A stretch of DNA of 45,701 nt from an uncultured Blautia sp. (GTDB lineage: Bacteria > Bacillota > Clostridia > Lachnospirales > Lachnospiraceae), in contig CAMBAL010000013.1 of assembly GCA_945864225.1 (NCBI GenBank), positions 1 through 45,701 on the forward strand, given 5' to 3'. This document shows positions 1 to 8,220 of this stretch, one piece after another. The translations under genes were made by a program, and so were the position numbers. Numbering within the stretch: the stretch's first letter is position 1; every line of letters starts with the position of its first letter. A model generated the notes under the pieces. That model made no database searches. It was not told the DNA's origin and saw only the letters and a list, made by a program, of their open reading frames with translations.

Positions 1-72
1 AGCGCATCGTAGGAGAACTCTAATCCATTAAATCCGAAAGTAAATTTACGCAACCTTTGAAACAGAAAATGA

Positions 73-102
73 TTGACAAAAGAAAGAAAAAAGGAGTATA
101 CT
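73..102 (+). promoter_or_regulatory. SigA-type promoter of the riboswitch/protease transcript
   Basis: TTGACA at 73-78 and TATACT at 97-102 are separated by 18 bp, a near-consensus housekeeping promoter. The start point would fall near 109, exactly where the riboswitch aptamer begins. Bases 1-72 hold nothing I can identify. Confidence 0.8.
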
Positions 103-108
103 GTAACT

Positions 109-224
109 AATTTAACAAGGGCAAACCTGTCGAAAGGCAGGGACGCAAAGCCAGGGGTCTAAAGTCCGGTATATAATTTGGAAAATGATATACGGAATAT
201 GATAGCCGGTTGCCGCATTAAATT
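109..224 (+). promoter_or_regulatory. Cyclic-di-GMP-I (GEMM) riboswitch aptamer
   Basis: The conserved core is visible: GGGCAAACC at 119-127, a GAAA tetraloop at 132-135, GGGACGCAAAGCC at 140-152, a CTAAAG receptor-side strand near 159-164, and ATAGCCGGTTGCCG at 202-215. Outer helix P1 can form from AATTTAA (109-115) and TTAAATT (218-224). The base equivalent to G20 of the Vibrio Vc2 aptamer is G (121). That favours c-di-GMP over the cGAMP-binding GEMM-Ib variant, which carries A there. The aptamer lies between a strong promoter and a hairpin terminator, upstream of a secreted metalloprotease. Confidence 0.92.
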
Positions 225-282
225 CCGGTTTAGTGACGTAATTCAGGAACAGATCAGAGAATATTTGTATGCGTATGTGGTA

Positions 283-310
283 ACCGTTTATGAAAATAAA
301 CGGTTTTTTA
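283..310 (+). terminator. Riboswitch expression-platform terminator
   Basis: ACCGTTTA (283-290) and TAAACGGT (297-304) form a perfect 8-bp stem with a six-base loop, followed at once by a T-run. It lies about 60 nt after the aptamer and about 150 nt before the ORF, so it is the likely on/off element. Whether ligand promotes or prevents it cannot be settled by eye. The homologous Clostridioides difficile PPEP-1 riboswitch is an off switch. Confidence 0.8.
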
Positions 311-456
311 TATTTATAAGAACAAAGCGGATACTGAAAAAATCTGATATGACACAACTGCTCTGGCTGCGTAAAATTCTATTGTTACTATGGACAATAA
401 CAATCTGTTTGATAGATTGCTGTATACGTTGGTTTTATCAGAGGAGATGTGCGAAG

Positions 457-1431
457 ATGAAGAAGAAAATTGCGAAAATACTCAGTAGTAAAAAATTTGC
501 ATGTGGTTTTGCAGCTGTTGCGCTGACTGTAATCATTGGCAGTGCGGTGGTACTGCAGCAGTCGGTTCCGTCTGTGGAAATGCCGGTATATGATGCAGAT
601 CCGATTATGGAGGTATCTCTGGAAGAGGAGGCTCCCCCCCTTGGTTCTGCTCCGAAAACAACAACCAAAACAACTAAGAAGACAACCAAAAAGAATGTAA
701 AATTATCCAGGGCTGCAACCAAAACCTACAGCAAGAAAATTCCGACAACCAAGAAAACAACCAAAAAAACAACGACGAGCAGTACCAAAAAAGTAACCAC
801 TCAGACAACGGTTGCTACTGCAAAAAGGGAAAAATATACAAAAAAATCAAAAGTAAAAGTAGTGACAACAACCGTTACTACAACAGTTAAGACTACAACA
901 ACGAATCTGGCCGTTACTACTGCTGCAGCAGTTAAGACATCGTCTGTAAATAATACAGTTCCGAAAGGAAAGTATGAAGTGAGTGTTGCCGCGGCAGCAC
1001 CAAAGGCAGATACGCGGGTTCTGAATGCCTTCCGGACTCTGGGATTTAAGGTATATGTAGATTCTTCCGTATCCTATTCGGGATTGTTTGATGCATCTGC
1101 AAGAAGTATTACCCTTAAATCCCAGGATGATACCATTTATCATGAACTTGGTCATTTTCTTGCATTTATTGCCGGAAATGCAGATAAGACTACGGATTTC
1201 AAAAATATTTATGCGGCTGAGAAGAATCTGTACACGGGCGCTAATAAATCCTATGTAACTCAGAACAGTGCAGAATATTTTGCAGAATCTTTTAAGAATT
1301 ATACCCAGAGTGCAGGAACTCTTAAGAGTGTCCGGCCAAAAACTTATTCAGCGATCAGCGCAGCTCTGAATAAGGTCACAACAGAACAGGTCACAAAAGT
1401 TCAAAAACTGTATTCTGTATTCTGGAAATAA
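457..1431 (+). CDS. Secreted M34/PPEP-like zinc metalloprotease (putative Pro-Pro endopeptidase)
   Basis: The start is ATG 457, 10 nt after GAGGAG; the reading frame is open from 178, but that part overlaps the riboswitch. The protein has 324 residues. It has an N-terminal signal/transmembrane segment (about 14-35), an Ala-Pro-Pro-Leu at 59-62, a very Thr/Lys-rich stalk (about 65-165), and a C-terminal catalytic domain with HELGH at 229-233. Tyr266 and Glu273 lie in AEYFAE context. Their spacing (second His to Tyr 33, first His to Glu 44, Tyr to Glu 7) almost equals that of PPEP-1 (His142/His146/Tyr178/Glu185: 32, 43, 7), so they probably supply the catalytic Tyr and third zinc ligand. Known: PPEP-1 cuts Pro-Pro bonds in surface adhesins and its gene is controlled by a c-di-GMP-I riboswitch. 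Inferred: this enzyme sheds a surface protein in response to c-di-GMP. The stalk, absent from PPEP-1, may hold it in the wall. The family assignment is good; the substrate is unknown. Confidence 0.82.
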   Translation: MKKKIAKILSSKKFACGFAAVALTVIIGSAVVLQQSVPSVEMPVYDADPIMEVSLEEEAPPLGSAPKTTTKTTKKTTKKNVKLSRAATKTYSKKIPTTKKTTKKTTTSSTKKVTTQTTVATAKREKYTKKSKVKVVTTTVTTTVKTTTTNLAVTTAAAVKTSSVNNTVPKGKYEVSVAAAAPKADTRVLNAFRTLGFKVYVDSSVSYSGLFDASARSITLKSQDDTIYHELGHFLAFIAGNADKTTDFKNIYAAEKNLYTGANKSYVTQNSAEYFAESFKNYTQSAGTLKSVRPKTYSAISAALNKVTTEQVTKVQKLYSVFWK

Positions 1432-1453
1432 ATAGTTTCTGTCGTTTCATTTC

Positions 1454-1483
1454 GGCGGTATCTGTGAAGATACCGCCTTTTTT
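1454..1483 (+). terminator. Intrinsic terminator of the protease gene
   Basis: GGCGGTATCT (1454-1463) and AGATACCGCC (1468-1477) form a perfect 10-bp stem with a GTGA loop, followed by a run of T. Confidence 0.9.
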
Positions 1484-1520
1484 ATATTACAGGAAAGTGC
1501 TCCGCATTTTCCTGTAATAT
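1484..1520. repeat. 37-bp palindromic repeat, copy A
   Basis: Perfect 13-base arms (1484-1496 and 1508-1520) flank an 11-base centre. A diverged copy of the same length lies at 28913-28949 (28 of 37 positions identical). Both lie just beyond a gene's terminator, as REP-like or small non-autonomous elements often do. Confidence 0.6.
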
Positions 1521-2064
1521 AAAAATGTTTTTCTGTAATTATGAAAAAAATTCTTCTGTTTTGTATCATATTTTTATGATTTTTTATGTTCCGTACATAG
1601 GTGGACAGATTGAAAAAAATGTGTTAGAATACAGTTCGAAAATACTAAAAGAGTGGAGACATGGTATTTTGTGTCACTGCATCATACGATTTAGCCGCTG
1701 CATCATGCAGTACAGAGCAGAAAAAGACGGATCCGCAAGGATTCTGATGTTCTTGTCTATTTCAGACAGAGTATCCCGTAGAATTAATGATAAAATTTGT
1801 AAAAGTCCCGGTATATGATATCTCGCAGGAGATATAGGAACAGCAGATATGAAACAGAATATGCCCGTGTACAGTCGTTCACGGACATGGACTTTTATAA
1901 CTGGTATATCGTTTTTTGAATAACAATTTCCTTCGTTTGTCTGTATTTTTAAATTCGCATATTGTGTGAATGGTATAGTTATTTGTGAGACGATGTATTA
2001 ACAGGGTCTGCAGGAGCAGACAGTTGCAGTTAGATGTGTATAATAGAAGGCTGAGGGAAAATTT
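1521..2064 (+). other. Long structured leader region upstream of rho
   Basis: About 540 bp without a convincing gene; an open frame at 1525-1818 has no ribosome binding site or recognisable product. TGGACA (1602-1607) and TAGAAT (1625-1630), 17 bp apart, would start a leader of about 430 nt before rho. Short stems are visible, including ATATCTC/GAGATAT near 1817-1835 and CCGTG/CACGG near 1865-1886. An imperfect palindrome ATTCGCA/TGTGAAT lies near 1953-1971. A long leader fits Rho autoregulation, but the mechanism is not visible. Confidence 0.45.
1602..1630 (+). promoter_or_regulatory. Candidate rho promoter
   Basis: TGGACA at 1602-1607 and TAGAAT at 1625-1630 with 17-bp spacing. It is the best promoter match in the rho upstream region. 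Confidence 0.5.
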
Positions 2065-3630
2065 ATGAGAGAAAAGTACGAATCATTATCGTTGGCAGTC
2101 TTAAAAGATCTTGCCAAAGCCAGAGGTTTAAAAGGAGTTTCTGCATTGCGGAAACCTGAATTGGTTGAGCGTATGCTTGAGGAAGATGCAAAAGAAGAAA
2201 ACCAGAGACCATCTGAAGTGAAAACCGGGGAGAAACCGGCAGCAGGAAATCCTGCCGTTGAGAAAAAAACGACGGAAAGACAAGCACGCAGTCTGCCTGC
2301 ATCGGACAGGCCATTCAGGGACAATGCAGCGAGAGACAATCAGTCCAGAGAAGGCCAGTATAGAGAAAATCAGCCGAGGGATAATCAGCCCAGAGAAGGC
2401 CAATATAGAGAAAATCAGTCCAGAGAGGGTCAGTCCAGAGACAGCACCGACCGGAATATCTCCGACAGCTCCTACCGTATCCCGGCAGAGACGGTACAGC
2501 TGGACAGCGGCGAAAAGGCCAATGGTATCCTTGAAGTAATGCCGGACGGTTTTGGATTTATCCGATGCGAGAATTACATGCCGGGAGAGAATGATATCTA
2601 TGTATCTCCGTCACAGATCCGTCGTTTTAATTTAAAAACCGGTGATATCATTCAGGGAAATATCCGGATCAAAACACAGGGAGAGAAATTCAGCGCTCTT
2701 CTGTATCTGACATCCATCAACGGATTTCATCCCAGTGAGGGTCAGAGACGATACAATTTTGAGGATATGACACCGATCTTTCCGAATGAAAGACTGGTGA
2801 TGGAACGTCCGGGCGGAACCATGGCCATGAGAATCGTGGATCTGATCAGCCCGATCGGCAAGGGCCAGAGAGGAATGATCGTGTCTCCTCCGAAAGCCGG
2901 TAAGACCACACTTCTGAAAGATGTGGCAAAATCTATATTGAGAAATAATCCATCCATGCATCTGATCATCCTGCTGATCGATGAACGTCCGGAGGAAGTT
3001 ACAGATATCAAGGAAGCAATTCACGGACCGAACGTAGAAGTTATCTATTCTACCTTTGATGAACTTCCGGAACATCATAAGAGGGTATCAGAAATGGTAG
3101 TGGAACGAGCACGCCGTCTTGTAGAACACAAAAAAGATGTGACGATTCTCCTGGATTCGATCACAAGACTGGCAAGAGCATACAATCTGATTATTCCGCC
3201 AAGCGGCAGAACCCTGTCCGGCGGTCTTGATCCTGCTGCTCTCCATATGCCGAAGCGGTTCTTTGGTGCAGCCAGAAATATGAGAGAAGGCGGAAGTCTT
3301 ACCATTCTTGCGACTGCACTTGTGGATACGGGAAGCAAGATGGACGACGTTATTTATGAAGAATTTAAGGGAACCGGAAACATGGAACTGGTGCTCGACC
3401 GCAAACTTCAGGAAAAACGTGTATTTCCGGCAATTGATATTCAGAAATCCGGTACCCGCCGTGAGGATCTTCTTCTCAGCCGCGAAGAGCAGGAGGCAGT
3501 ATACAATATGCGTAAGGCGCTGAACGGTATGAAACCGGATGAGGCGGTAGAACAGATTCTGAATATGTTTTCCAGAACACGGAATAATGCAGAATTTGTG
3601 CAGATGGCGAAGAAACAGAAATTTTCTTAA
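2065..3630 (+). CDS. rho: Transcription termination factor Rho
   Basis: An ATP-dependent RNA helicase that ends transcription as a hexamer. At 521 residues it is longer than the usual roughly 420. Order of parts: a SAP-like Rho N-terminal domain (about 1-45), an Arg/Gln/Asn-rich disordered linker (about 55-145), a cold-shock-type primary RNA-binding domain (about 150-220, including GFGFIR), and the ATPase with Walker [11 protein letters not shown] near 275. A Walker B-like [12 protein letters not shown], the arginine-rich [11 protein letters not shown] and the [11 protein letters not shown] region follow. The start has GAGGG upstream. The linker contains seven in-frame 15-bp repeats (2341-2445) that account for part of the extra length. 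rpmE follows from its own promoter. Confidence 0.97.
   Translation: MREKYESLSLAVLKDLAKARGLKGVSALRKPELVERMLEEDAKEENQRPSEVKTGEKPAAGNPAVEKKTTERQARSLPASDRPFRDNAARDNQSREGQYRENQPRDNQPREGQYRENQSREGQSRDSTDRNISDSSYRIPAETVQLDSGEKANGILEVMPDGFGFIRCENYMPGENDIYVSPSQIRRFNLKTGDIIQGNIRIKTQGEKFSALLYLTSINGFHPSEGQRRYNFEDMTPIFPNERLVMERPGGTMAMRIVDLISPIGKGQRGMIVSPPKAGKTTLLKDVAKSILRNNPSMHLIILLIDERPEEVTDIKEAIHGPNVEVIYSTFDELPEHHKRVSEMVVERARRLVEHKKDVTILLDSITRLARAYNLIIPPSGRTLSGGLDPAALHMPKRFFGAARNMREGGSLTILATALVDTGSKMDDVIYEEFKGTGNMELVLDRKLQEKRVFPAIDIQKSGTRREDLLLSREEQEAVYNMRKALNGMKPDEAVEQILNMFSRTRNNAEFVQMAKKQKFS
2341..2445 (+). repeat. Seven 15-bp tandem repeats encoding Q-x-R-[ED]-[GNS] in Rho
   Basis: Residues 93-127 read [35 protein letters not shown]. 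At DNA level there is also a 45-bp higher-order unit (2341-2385 resembles 2386-2430). Copy number could vary between strains by slippage without breaking the frame. Confidence 0.9.
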
Positions 3631-3655
3631 TGATGCAGAAAATTTTATAAACAGC

Positions 3656-3684
3656 TTGCATTTGGCAGGGGAGTATGTTATAAT
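3656..3684 (+). promoter_or_regulatory. rpmE promoter
   Basis: TTGCAT (3656-3661) and TATAAT (3679-3684) are 17 bp apart, with an extended -10 TG. This separates rpmE from rho transcriptionally. Confidence 0.8.
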
Positions 3685-3758
3685 CAGAAAGCTGTTTAAT
3701 AGTGAATTCGTCAAATGAATACGAATAGAAATACAATAATCATAGAGAGGTGAAAATC

Positions 3759-3962
3759 ATGAGAGAAGGAATCCATCCGAATTATTATCAGGCAACTGTA
3801 ACCTGCAACTGTGGTAACACATTCGTTACCGGTTCTACCAAATCTGATATCCACGTAGAAATCTGCTCCAAATGCCATCCGTTCTACACAGGACAGCAGA
3901 AAGCAGCTCAGGCTCGCGGACGTATCGATAAGTTCAATAAGAAATACGGCCTGAATAAATAA
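3759..3962 (+). CDS. rpmE: 50S ribosomal protein L31
   Basis: A 67-residue zinc-binding (C+) form of L31, part of the large subunit at the intersubunit bridge. The N-terminus [10 protein letters not shown] and the cysteines in CNCG and [10 protein letters not shown] are diagnostic. ATG 3759 is chosen over an upstream in-frame GTG (3750) because AGAGAGG at 3744-3750 has correct spacing only to the ATG. As a C+ form it may act as a zinc store; a C- paralogue would be expected elsewhere. Confidence 0.95.
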   Translation: MREGIHPNYYQATVTCNCGNTFVTGSTKSDIHVEICSKCHPFYTGQQKAAQARGRIDKFNKKYGLNK

Positions 3963-3986
3963 TCAAATAATTATAGACGTAATGTG

Positions 3987-4016
3987 AAGGTTGAGGTTGG
4001 GAAATCTCAACCTTTC
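3987..4016 (+). terminator. Terminator after rpmE
   Basis: AAGGTTGAG (3987-3995) pairs with CTCAACCTT (4006-4014), followed by a T-rich stretch. It may end rpmE transcription or allow partial readthrough into the DUF1385 gene. Confidence 0.65.
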
Positions 4017-4067
4017 TTTGCACCTGGGCAGAAATATGCTGTCCGTTCAGAACATTAGGAGAATTAT

Positions 4068-5135
4068 ATGAAATCATCGAATATTGGTGGTCAGGCAGTC
4101 ATGGAAGGAATCATGATGCGGCATAAGGATAAGTACTCGATTGCTGTCCGACGTCCTGACAATGGAATTGAGCTGAAGACAGAGGATTACAAATGTATAT
4201 TTGGAAAAGCTGCTTTCTGGCGTAAGCCGATTATCCGCGGTGTGGTAAGTTTTGTGGATTCTCTTGTAATGGGAACCAAATGTCTGATGTATTCCGCTGA
4301 AATCGTGGGAGATGAAGAGGACGAGGACTATGCGGCCAAAACCGCGCATCTTTCCGAAGAAGAAAAAGCAGCGAAGAAAGCAAAGGAAGACCGGCAGTTC
4401 CAGTGGCTTCTGTATGTGACGGTTGCAATTTCGATCGTCGTTTCCATTGGAGCATTTATGCTTCTGCCGTATGTACTTGCAAGTCTTTGCAGGAAGGTTG
4501 GAGCATCTGAGATTGTTGTCACAATTGTGGAAGCGTTTGTCAAGCTGGCATTGTTTATGGGATATATGCTTCTGATCTCCAGAATGAAGGATATCCAGAG
4601 AACGTTTATGTATCACGGAGCCGAACACAAATGCATCAATTGCGTAGAACACGGGCTTCCGCTTACAGTTGAAAATGTCATGAACAGTTCCCGTCAGCAT
4701 AAGCGCTGCGGTACCAGCTTTTTATTTCTGGTCATGCTGGTGAGTATTGCATTGCATTTTGTATTTGTTCTGGTTCCGGTTTACTGGGTGCGTTTATTTG
4801 GCCGTCTTCTGATGGTTCCGGTGGTGTCCGGAATTTCTTTTGAGATCATTCAGTGGGCAGGCAGAACAGACAGTAAATTTGCAGATATTATGAGCAGACC
4901 GGGACTTGCTATGCAGAAGCTGACAACGAAAGAACCGACACCGGATATGGTAGAGGTTGCGATCAAAGCAGTCGAAGCAGTATTTGACTGGAAGGCTTAT
5001 TTAAAAGAAGAGTTTGGTGTGGAAGTGGAAGATGCAGAGTCGGACATGGATGTACATCAGACAACAACAGAAACAGTATCTTCCGGTATTTCAGAAACAG
5101 TCGTGACAGGGGAAGCAGCACATGGGAACATTTAG
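4068..5135 (+). CDS. DUF1385 family membrane protein (YqhQ-like)
   Basis: A 355-residue integral membrane protein of unassigned biochemical role, almost always next to prmC/prfA in Clostridia. The family block HGAEHKCINCVEHG, followed by RCGTSFLFLV, is present. About four hydrophobic segments are visible: residues about 113-140, 145-170, 215-245 and 248-270. The N-terminus begins NIGGQAVMEGIMM, a family signature, and the C-terminus is acidic and soluble. Its last 14 bases overlap prmC, which points to translational coupling. Confidence 0.9.
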   Translation: MKSSNIGGQAVMEGIMMRHKDKYSIAVRRPDNGIELKTEDYKCIFGKAAFWRKPIIRGVVSFVDSLVMGTKCLMYSAEIVGDEEDEDYAAKTAHLSEEEKAAKKAKEDRQFQWLLYVTVAISIVVSIGAFMLLPYVLASLCRKVGASEIVVTIVEAFVKLALFMGYMLLISRMKDIQRTFMYHGAEHKCINCVEHGLPLTVENVMNSSRQHKRCGTSFLFLVMLVSIALHFVFVLVPVYWVRLFGRLLMVPVVSGISFEIIQWAGRTDSKFADIMSRPGLAMQKLTTKEPTPDMVEVAIKAVEAVFDWKAYLKEEFGVEVEDAESDMDVHQTTTETVSSGISETVVTGEAAHGNI

Positions 5136-5997
5136 AGCGCTTCTTCAGGAAGGCACGGAAATTCTGAAAAAAGCCGGAATCGGGGAAGCCGGGCTTGATG
5201 CCTGGCTCCTTCTGGAATATACCAGCGGAAAAAACCGCGCATGGTATTATGCCCATGACTGCGAGGAGATGGAGTCGGAAACGGCAGAAAAATATCTTCA
5301 ATTATGCCGGAAACGTGCAGAACACGTTCCTTTGCAGCATTTGACTCATCGGGCTTTTTTTATGGAATATGAATTTTATGTGGATGAAAATGTTCTGATT
5401 CCCAGACAGGATACAGAAGTACTTGTGGAGATTGCCGGTAACCTTCTGAAAACCAGAGAAAATCCGGTGATTCTGGATATGTGTACAGGTTCCGGATGTA
5501 TTCTGATCAGTCTTCTGGCAGATAAGAAAGACAGCTTTGGGGTTGGGGTTGATGTTTCATCTGCAGCACTTTCGGTTGCCCGACGGAATGCACAGGCAAT
5601 CGGTGTGTCAGAACGTGCGCATCTTATAGAAAGTAATCTGTTTTCCGGTGAATTTTTTCAGGGAAAAGATGGAAATGCACCGGAGAAATATGATATGCTT
5701 ATTTCAAATCCTCCTTATATTCCGACAGAAGAAATCAGGGGACTTATGGAGGAAGTGCGTCTTCATGATCCGGTGCTTGCATTGGATGGACATAGAGACG
5801 GACTTTATTTTTATCGTATGATCACCAGGGATGCCGGCAGATACCTGAAGCCCGGAGGATGGCTTCTGTATGAGATTGGCTGTGAGCAGGGCAGTGATGT
5901 GTCGGCATTTATGAAACAGGCCGGTTTTACATCGGTGGAAGTGAGACAGGATCTGGCAGGACTTGACAGAGTAGTTCTGGGACAGATGCCGGAGTGA
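5122..5997 (+). CDS. prmC: Release factor glutamine N5-methyltransferase PrmC
   Basis: Methylates the glutamine of the GGQ motif in peptide release factors; its substrate gene prfA follows directly. The protein has 291 residues. The N-terminal helical domain has LLLEYTSGKNRAWYYAH, the SAM-binding fold has ILDMCTGSGCI, and the catalytic NPPY is at 196-199. ATG 5122 lies inside the end of the DUF1385 gene, preceded by AGGGGAAG. Confidence 0.95.
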   Translation: MGTFRALLQEGTEILKKAGIGEAGLDAWLLLEYTSGKNRAWYYAHDCEEMESETAEKYLQLCRKRAEHVPLQHLTHRAFFMEYEFYVDENVLIPRQDTEVLVEIAGNLLKTRENPVILDMCTGSGCILISLLADKKDSFGVGVDVSSAALSVARRNAQAIGVSERAHLIESNLFSGEFFQGKDGNAPEKYDMLISNPPYIPTEEIRGLMEEVRLHDPVLALDGHRDGLYFYRMITRDAGRYLKPGGWLLYEIGCEQGSDVSAFMKQAGFTSVEVRQDLAGLDRVVLGQMPE

Positions 5998-6021
5998 TTA
6001 TTTACATCAGGAGGACAAATC

Positions 6022-7098
6022 ATGTTTGACAAATTGGAAGATCTGCTTATCCGCTTCGATGAAGTATTGAATGAGCTGGGAGAGCCGGGAGTTACCGACG
6101 ATCCGGAACACTTCCAGAAGCTGATGAAAGAGCAGAGTGAGCTGCAGCCCATTGTGGATGCATATAAAGAATATAAGAATTGTAAAGAAACCATCCAGGA
6201 CAGTCTTTCCATGCTGGAAGAAGAGAAGGATGAAGAAATGCGTGAGATGCTGAAGGAAGAACTTTCGGATGCAAAGAAACGCGTGGAAGAACTGGAAAGA
6301 GAGATTAAGATTCTTCTCCTTCCCAAGGACCCGAATGACAACAAGAACGTTATTGTAGAGATCCGCGCAGGTGCCGGCGGTGATGAAGCAGCTCTTTTTG
6401 CAGCGGAAATTTATCGTATGTATGTGAAGTATGCAGAATCTCTTCGCTGGAAGACTGAAATGATGAGCCTGAATGAAAACGGAATCGGAGGCTTCAAGGA
6501 AGTGACATTTATGATCACCGGAAACGGGGCTTATTCCCGGCTGAAATACGAGAGCGGCGTTCATCGTGTACAGCGTGTTCCGGAGACAGAATCCGGCGGA
6601 AGAATCCATACCTCGACATGTACCGTTGCAATTATGCCGGAGGCAGAGGAAATTGATTTTCAGCTGGATCTCAATGACTGTAAATTTGATGTGTTCCGTG
6701 CTTCCGGAAATGGAGGACAGTGTGTCAACACGACAGACTCGGCAGTGCGTCTGACGCATATTCCGACAGGCATTGTAATCTCCTGTCAGGATGAGAAGTC
6801 TCAGCTTAAGAATAAGGACAAGGCATTGAAAGTGCTTCGTTCCCGTCTCTATGAGATGGAGCTGGCTAAACAGCATGATGCAGAAGCAGAAGCGAGAAGA
6901 AGTCAGATCGGTACAGGGGATCGTTCCGAAAAGATCCGTACCTATAACTTCCCGCAGGGACGTGTGACCGATCATCGCATTAAGCTGACGATTCACCGGC
7001 TTGAGAGTGTTTTGAACGGAGATCTGACGGAAATCATTGACAGTCTGATCGCGGCAGATCAGGCAGCGAAACTGAGTAATCTGCAGAATGATAACTGA
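6022..7098 (+). CDS. prfA: Peptide chain release factor 1
   Basis: Recognises UAA and UAG stop codons and triggers peptide release. Of its 358 residues, PET in [11 protein letters not shown] is the P-x-T codon-recognition tripeptide of RF1, and GGQ is at 231-233 in the context [16 protein letters not shown]. The residue after GGQ is Cys rather than the His common in proteobacterial RF1. An AGGAGG site precedes ATG 6022. It follows prmC by 24 bp, forming an enzyme-substrate operon. Confidence 0.97.
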   Translation: MFDKLEDLLIRFDEVLNELGEPGVTDDPEHFQKLMKEQSELQPIVDAYKEYKNCKETIQDSLSMLEEEKDEEMREMLKEELSDAKKRVEELEREIKILLLPKDPNDNKNVIVEIRAGAGGDEAALFAAEIYRMYVKYAESLRWKTEMMSLNENGIGGFKEVTFMITGNGAYSRLKYESGVHRVQRVPETESGGRIHTSTCTVAIMPEAEEIDFQLDLNDCKFDVFRASGNGGQCVNTTDSAVRLTHIPTGIVISCQDEKSQLKNKDKALKVLRSRLYEMELAKQHDAEAEARRSQIGTGDRSEKIRTYNFPQGRVTDHRIKLTIHRLESVLNGDLTEIIDSLIAADQAAKLSNLQNDN

Positions 7099-7178
7099 GA
7101 GTTCTGAAAAGCCCTCCGGGCAGAAATCCTTCTCATGTGTATTTTGCAGTAAACATTTTTACCGGAAAATCAGCGAGT

Positions 7179-7208
7179 TTAGACTGAAGGAAGTCATATG
7201 CATATGAT
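7179..7208 (+). promoter_or_regulatory. Weak candidate promoter for the nucleotidyltransferase-glmM-hflX run
   Basis: TTAGAC (7179-7184) and TATGAT (7203-7208) are 18 bp apart. The match is moderate; readthrough from prfA is also possible because no strong terminator separates them. Confidence 0.35.
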
Positions 7209-7231
7209 ATAAGTATGAAAGGAACAGGAAT

Positions 7232-8149
7232 ATGAAAAAAACAGCACTTGTAATTATGGCGGCAGGAATTGGAAGCCGTTTTGGAAAAGGAATCAAACAG
7301 TTGGCGCCGGTGGGACCGAACGGGGAGATTATCATGGATTATTCCATTCATGATGCACTGGAGGCAGGATTCAATAAAGTAGTGTTTATTATCCGTAAGG
7401 ATATTGAAGAGGAGTTCCGTAAAGTCATCGGCAACAGAATTGAAAAGATCACAGAGGTTGCCTATGCATTCCAGTCACTGGAGGATCTTCCGGAAGGATT
7501 TACAGCTCCACAAGACCGTACCAAGCCATGGGGAACCGGCCAGGCAGTACTGGCAGCAAAAAAAGTGCTGGATGAGCCGTTTGCCGTGATCAATGCAGAT
7601 GATTATTATGGAAAAACTGCTTACAGAATCGTACATGATTATCTGGTACAGGAACAGCCGCAGGATGGTCTGCTTCATATCTGTATGGCAGGATTCCGCC
7701 TTGGAAATACACTCAGCGATAACGGAAGCGTAACAAGAGGTATCTGCCATATCGAGGATGGAGCTCTGACAGGTGTGACAGAAACGCATGATATCTTTAA
7801 AACCGCTGACGGTGCAGAAACCCGTGCGGAAGACGGCACTGTCACTCCGTTAAACACAAAGAGCCTTGTTTCCATGAATATGTGGGGTCTGACACCGGAA
7901 TTTATGGATACACTGGAAAAAGGATTTGCAGAATTTCTGGGCAGTCTGGCACCGGAAGATATTAAGAAAGAATATCTTCTTCCGGAGATGATCGACCGTC
8001 TGATCAAGGCAGGAACTGCAAAGGTGGATGTTCTGGAGACAAAGGATACCTGGTTTGGCGTAACTTATCAGGAAGATAAGGAATCTGTGATGGCAGCTTT
8101 CCGTAATCTGGTGGAAGAGGGCGTTTATCCGGCAGATCTTTACGCATAA
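7232..8149 (+). CDS. Nucleotidyltransferase family protein (sugar-1-phosphate type)
   Basis: A 305-residue protein starting with the nucleotidyltransferase fold signature ALVIMAAGIGSRFGKGIKQL, a variant of the GxGxR nucleotide-binding loop. Later FAVINADDYYG supplies the metal-binding acidic residues. Family members transfer an NMP to a sugar-phosphate or similar acceptor. Which nucleotide and acceptor are used here cannot be read from the sequence. It stands directly upstream of glmM, so a role in cell-envelope sugar precursor supply is a reasonable inference, not a demonstrated one. Confidence 0.85.
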   Translation: MKKTALVIMAAGIGSRFGKGIKQLAPVGPNGEIIMDYSIHDALEAGFNKVVFIIRKDIEEEFRKVIGNRIEKITEVAYAFQSLEDLPEGFTAPQDRTKPWGTGQAVLAAKKVLDEPFAVINADDYYGKTAYRIVHDYLVQEQPQDGLLHICMAGFRLGNTLSDNGSVTRGICHIEDGALTGVTETHDIFKTADGAETRAEDGTVTPLNTKSLVSMNMWGLTPEFMDTLEKGFAEFLGSLAPEDIKKEYLLPEMIDRLIKAGTAKVDVLETKDTWFGVTYQEDKESVMAAFRNLVEEGVYPADLYA

Positions 8150-8220
8150 ACGGAATCGGAAACTTCGGTTGTGAAGAAGTGACAACACGTTATATATAGC
8201 AGGTAAGGAGATTGTTTATT

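Noticed and set aside
178-456. In-frame N-terminal extension of the protease ORF
   Set aside because: It overlaps the riboswitch aptamer and its terminator, has no ribosome binding site, and would place the signal peptide about 100 residues inside the protein.
1525-1818. 97-codon ORF between the protease and rho
   Set aside because: It starts in the palindromic repeat region, contains the best rho promoter and lacks a Shine-Dalgarno site and recognisable sequence.
2258-2539. Second repeat-containing frame within rho
   Set aside because: The repeat unit is 15 bp, so every frame through it is repetitive; the rho frame is the one that continues into conserved domains.
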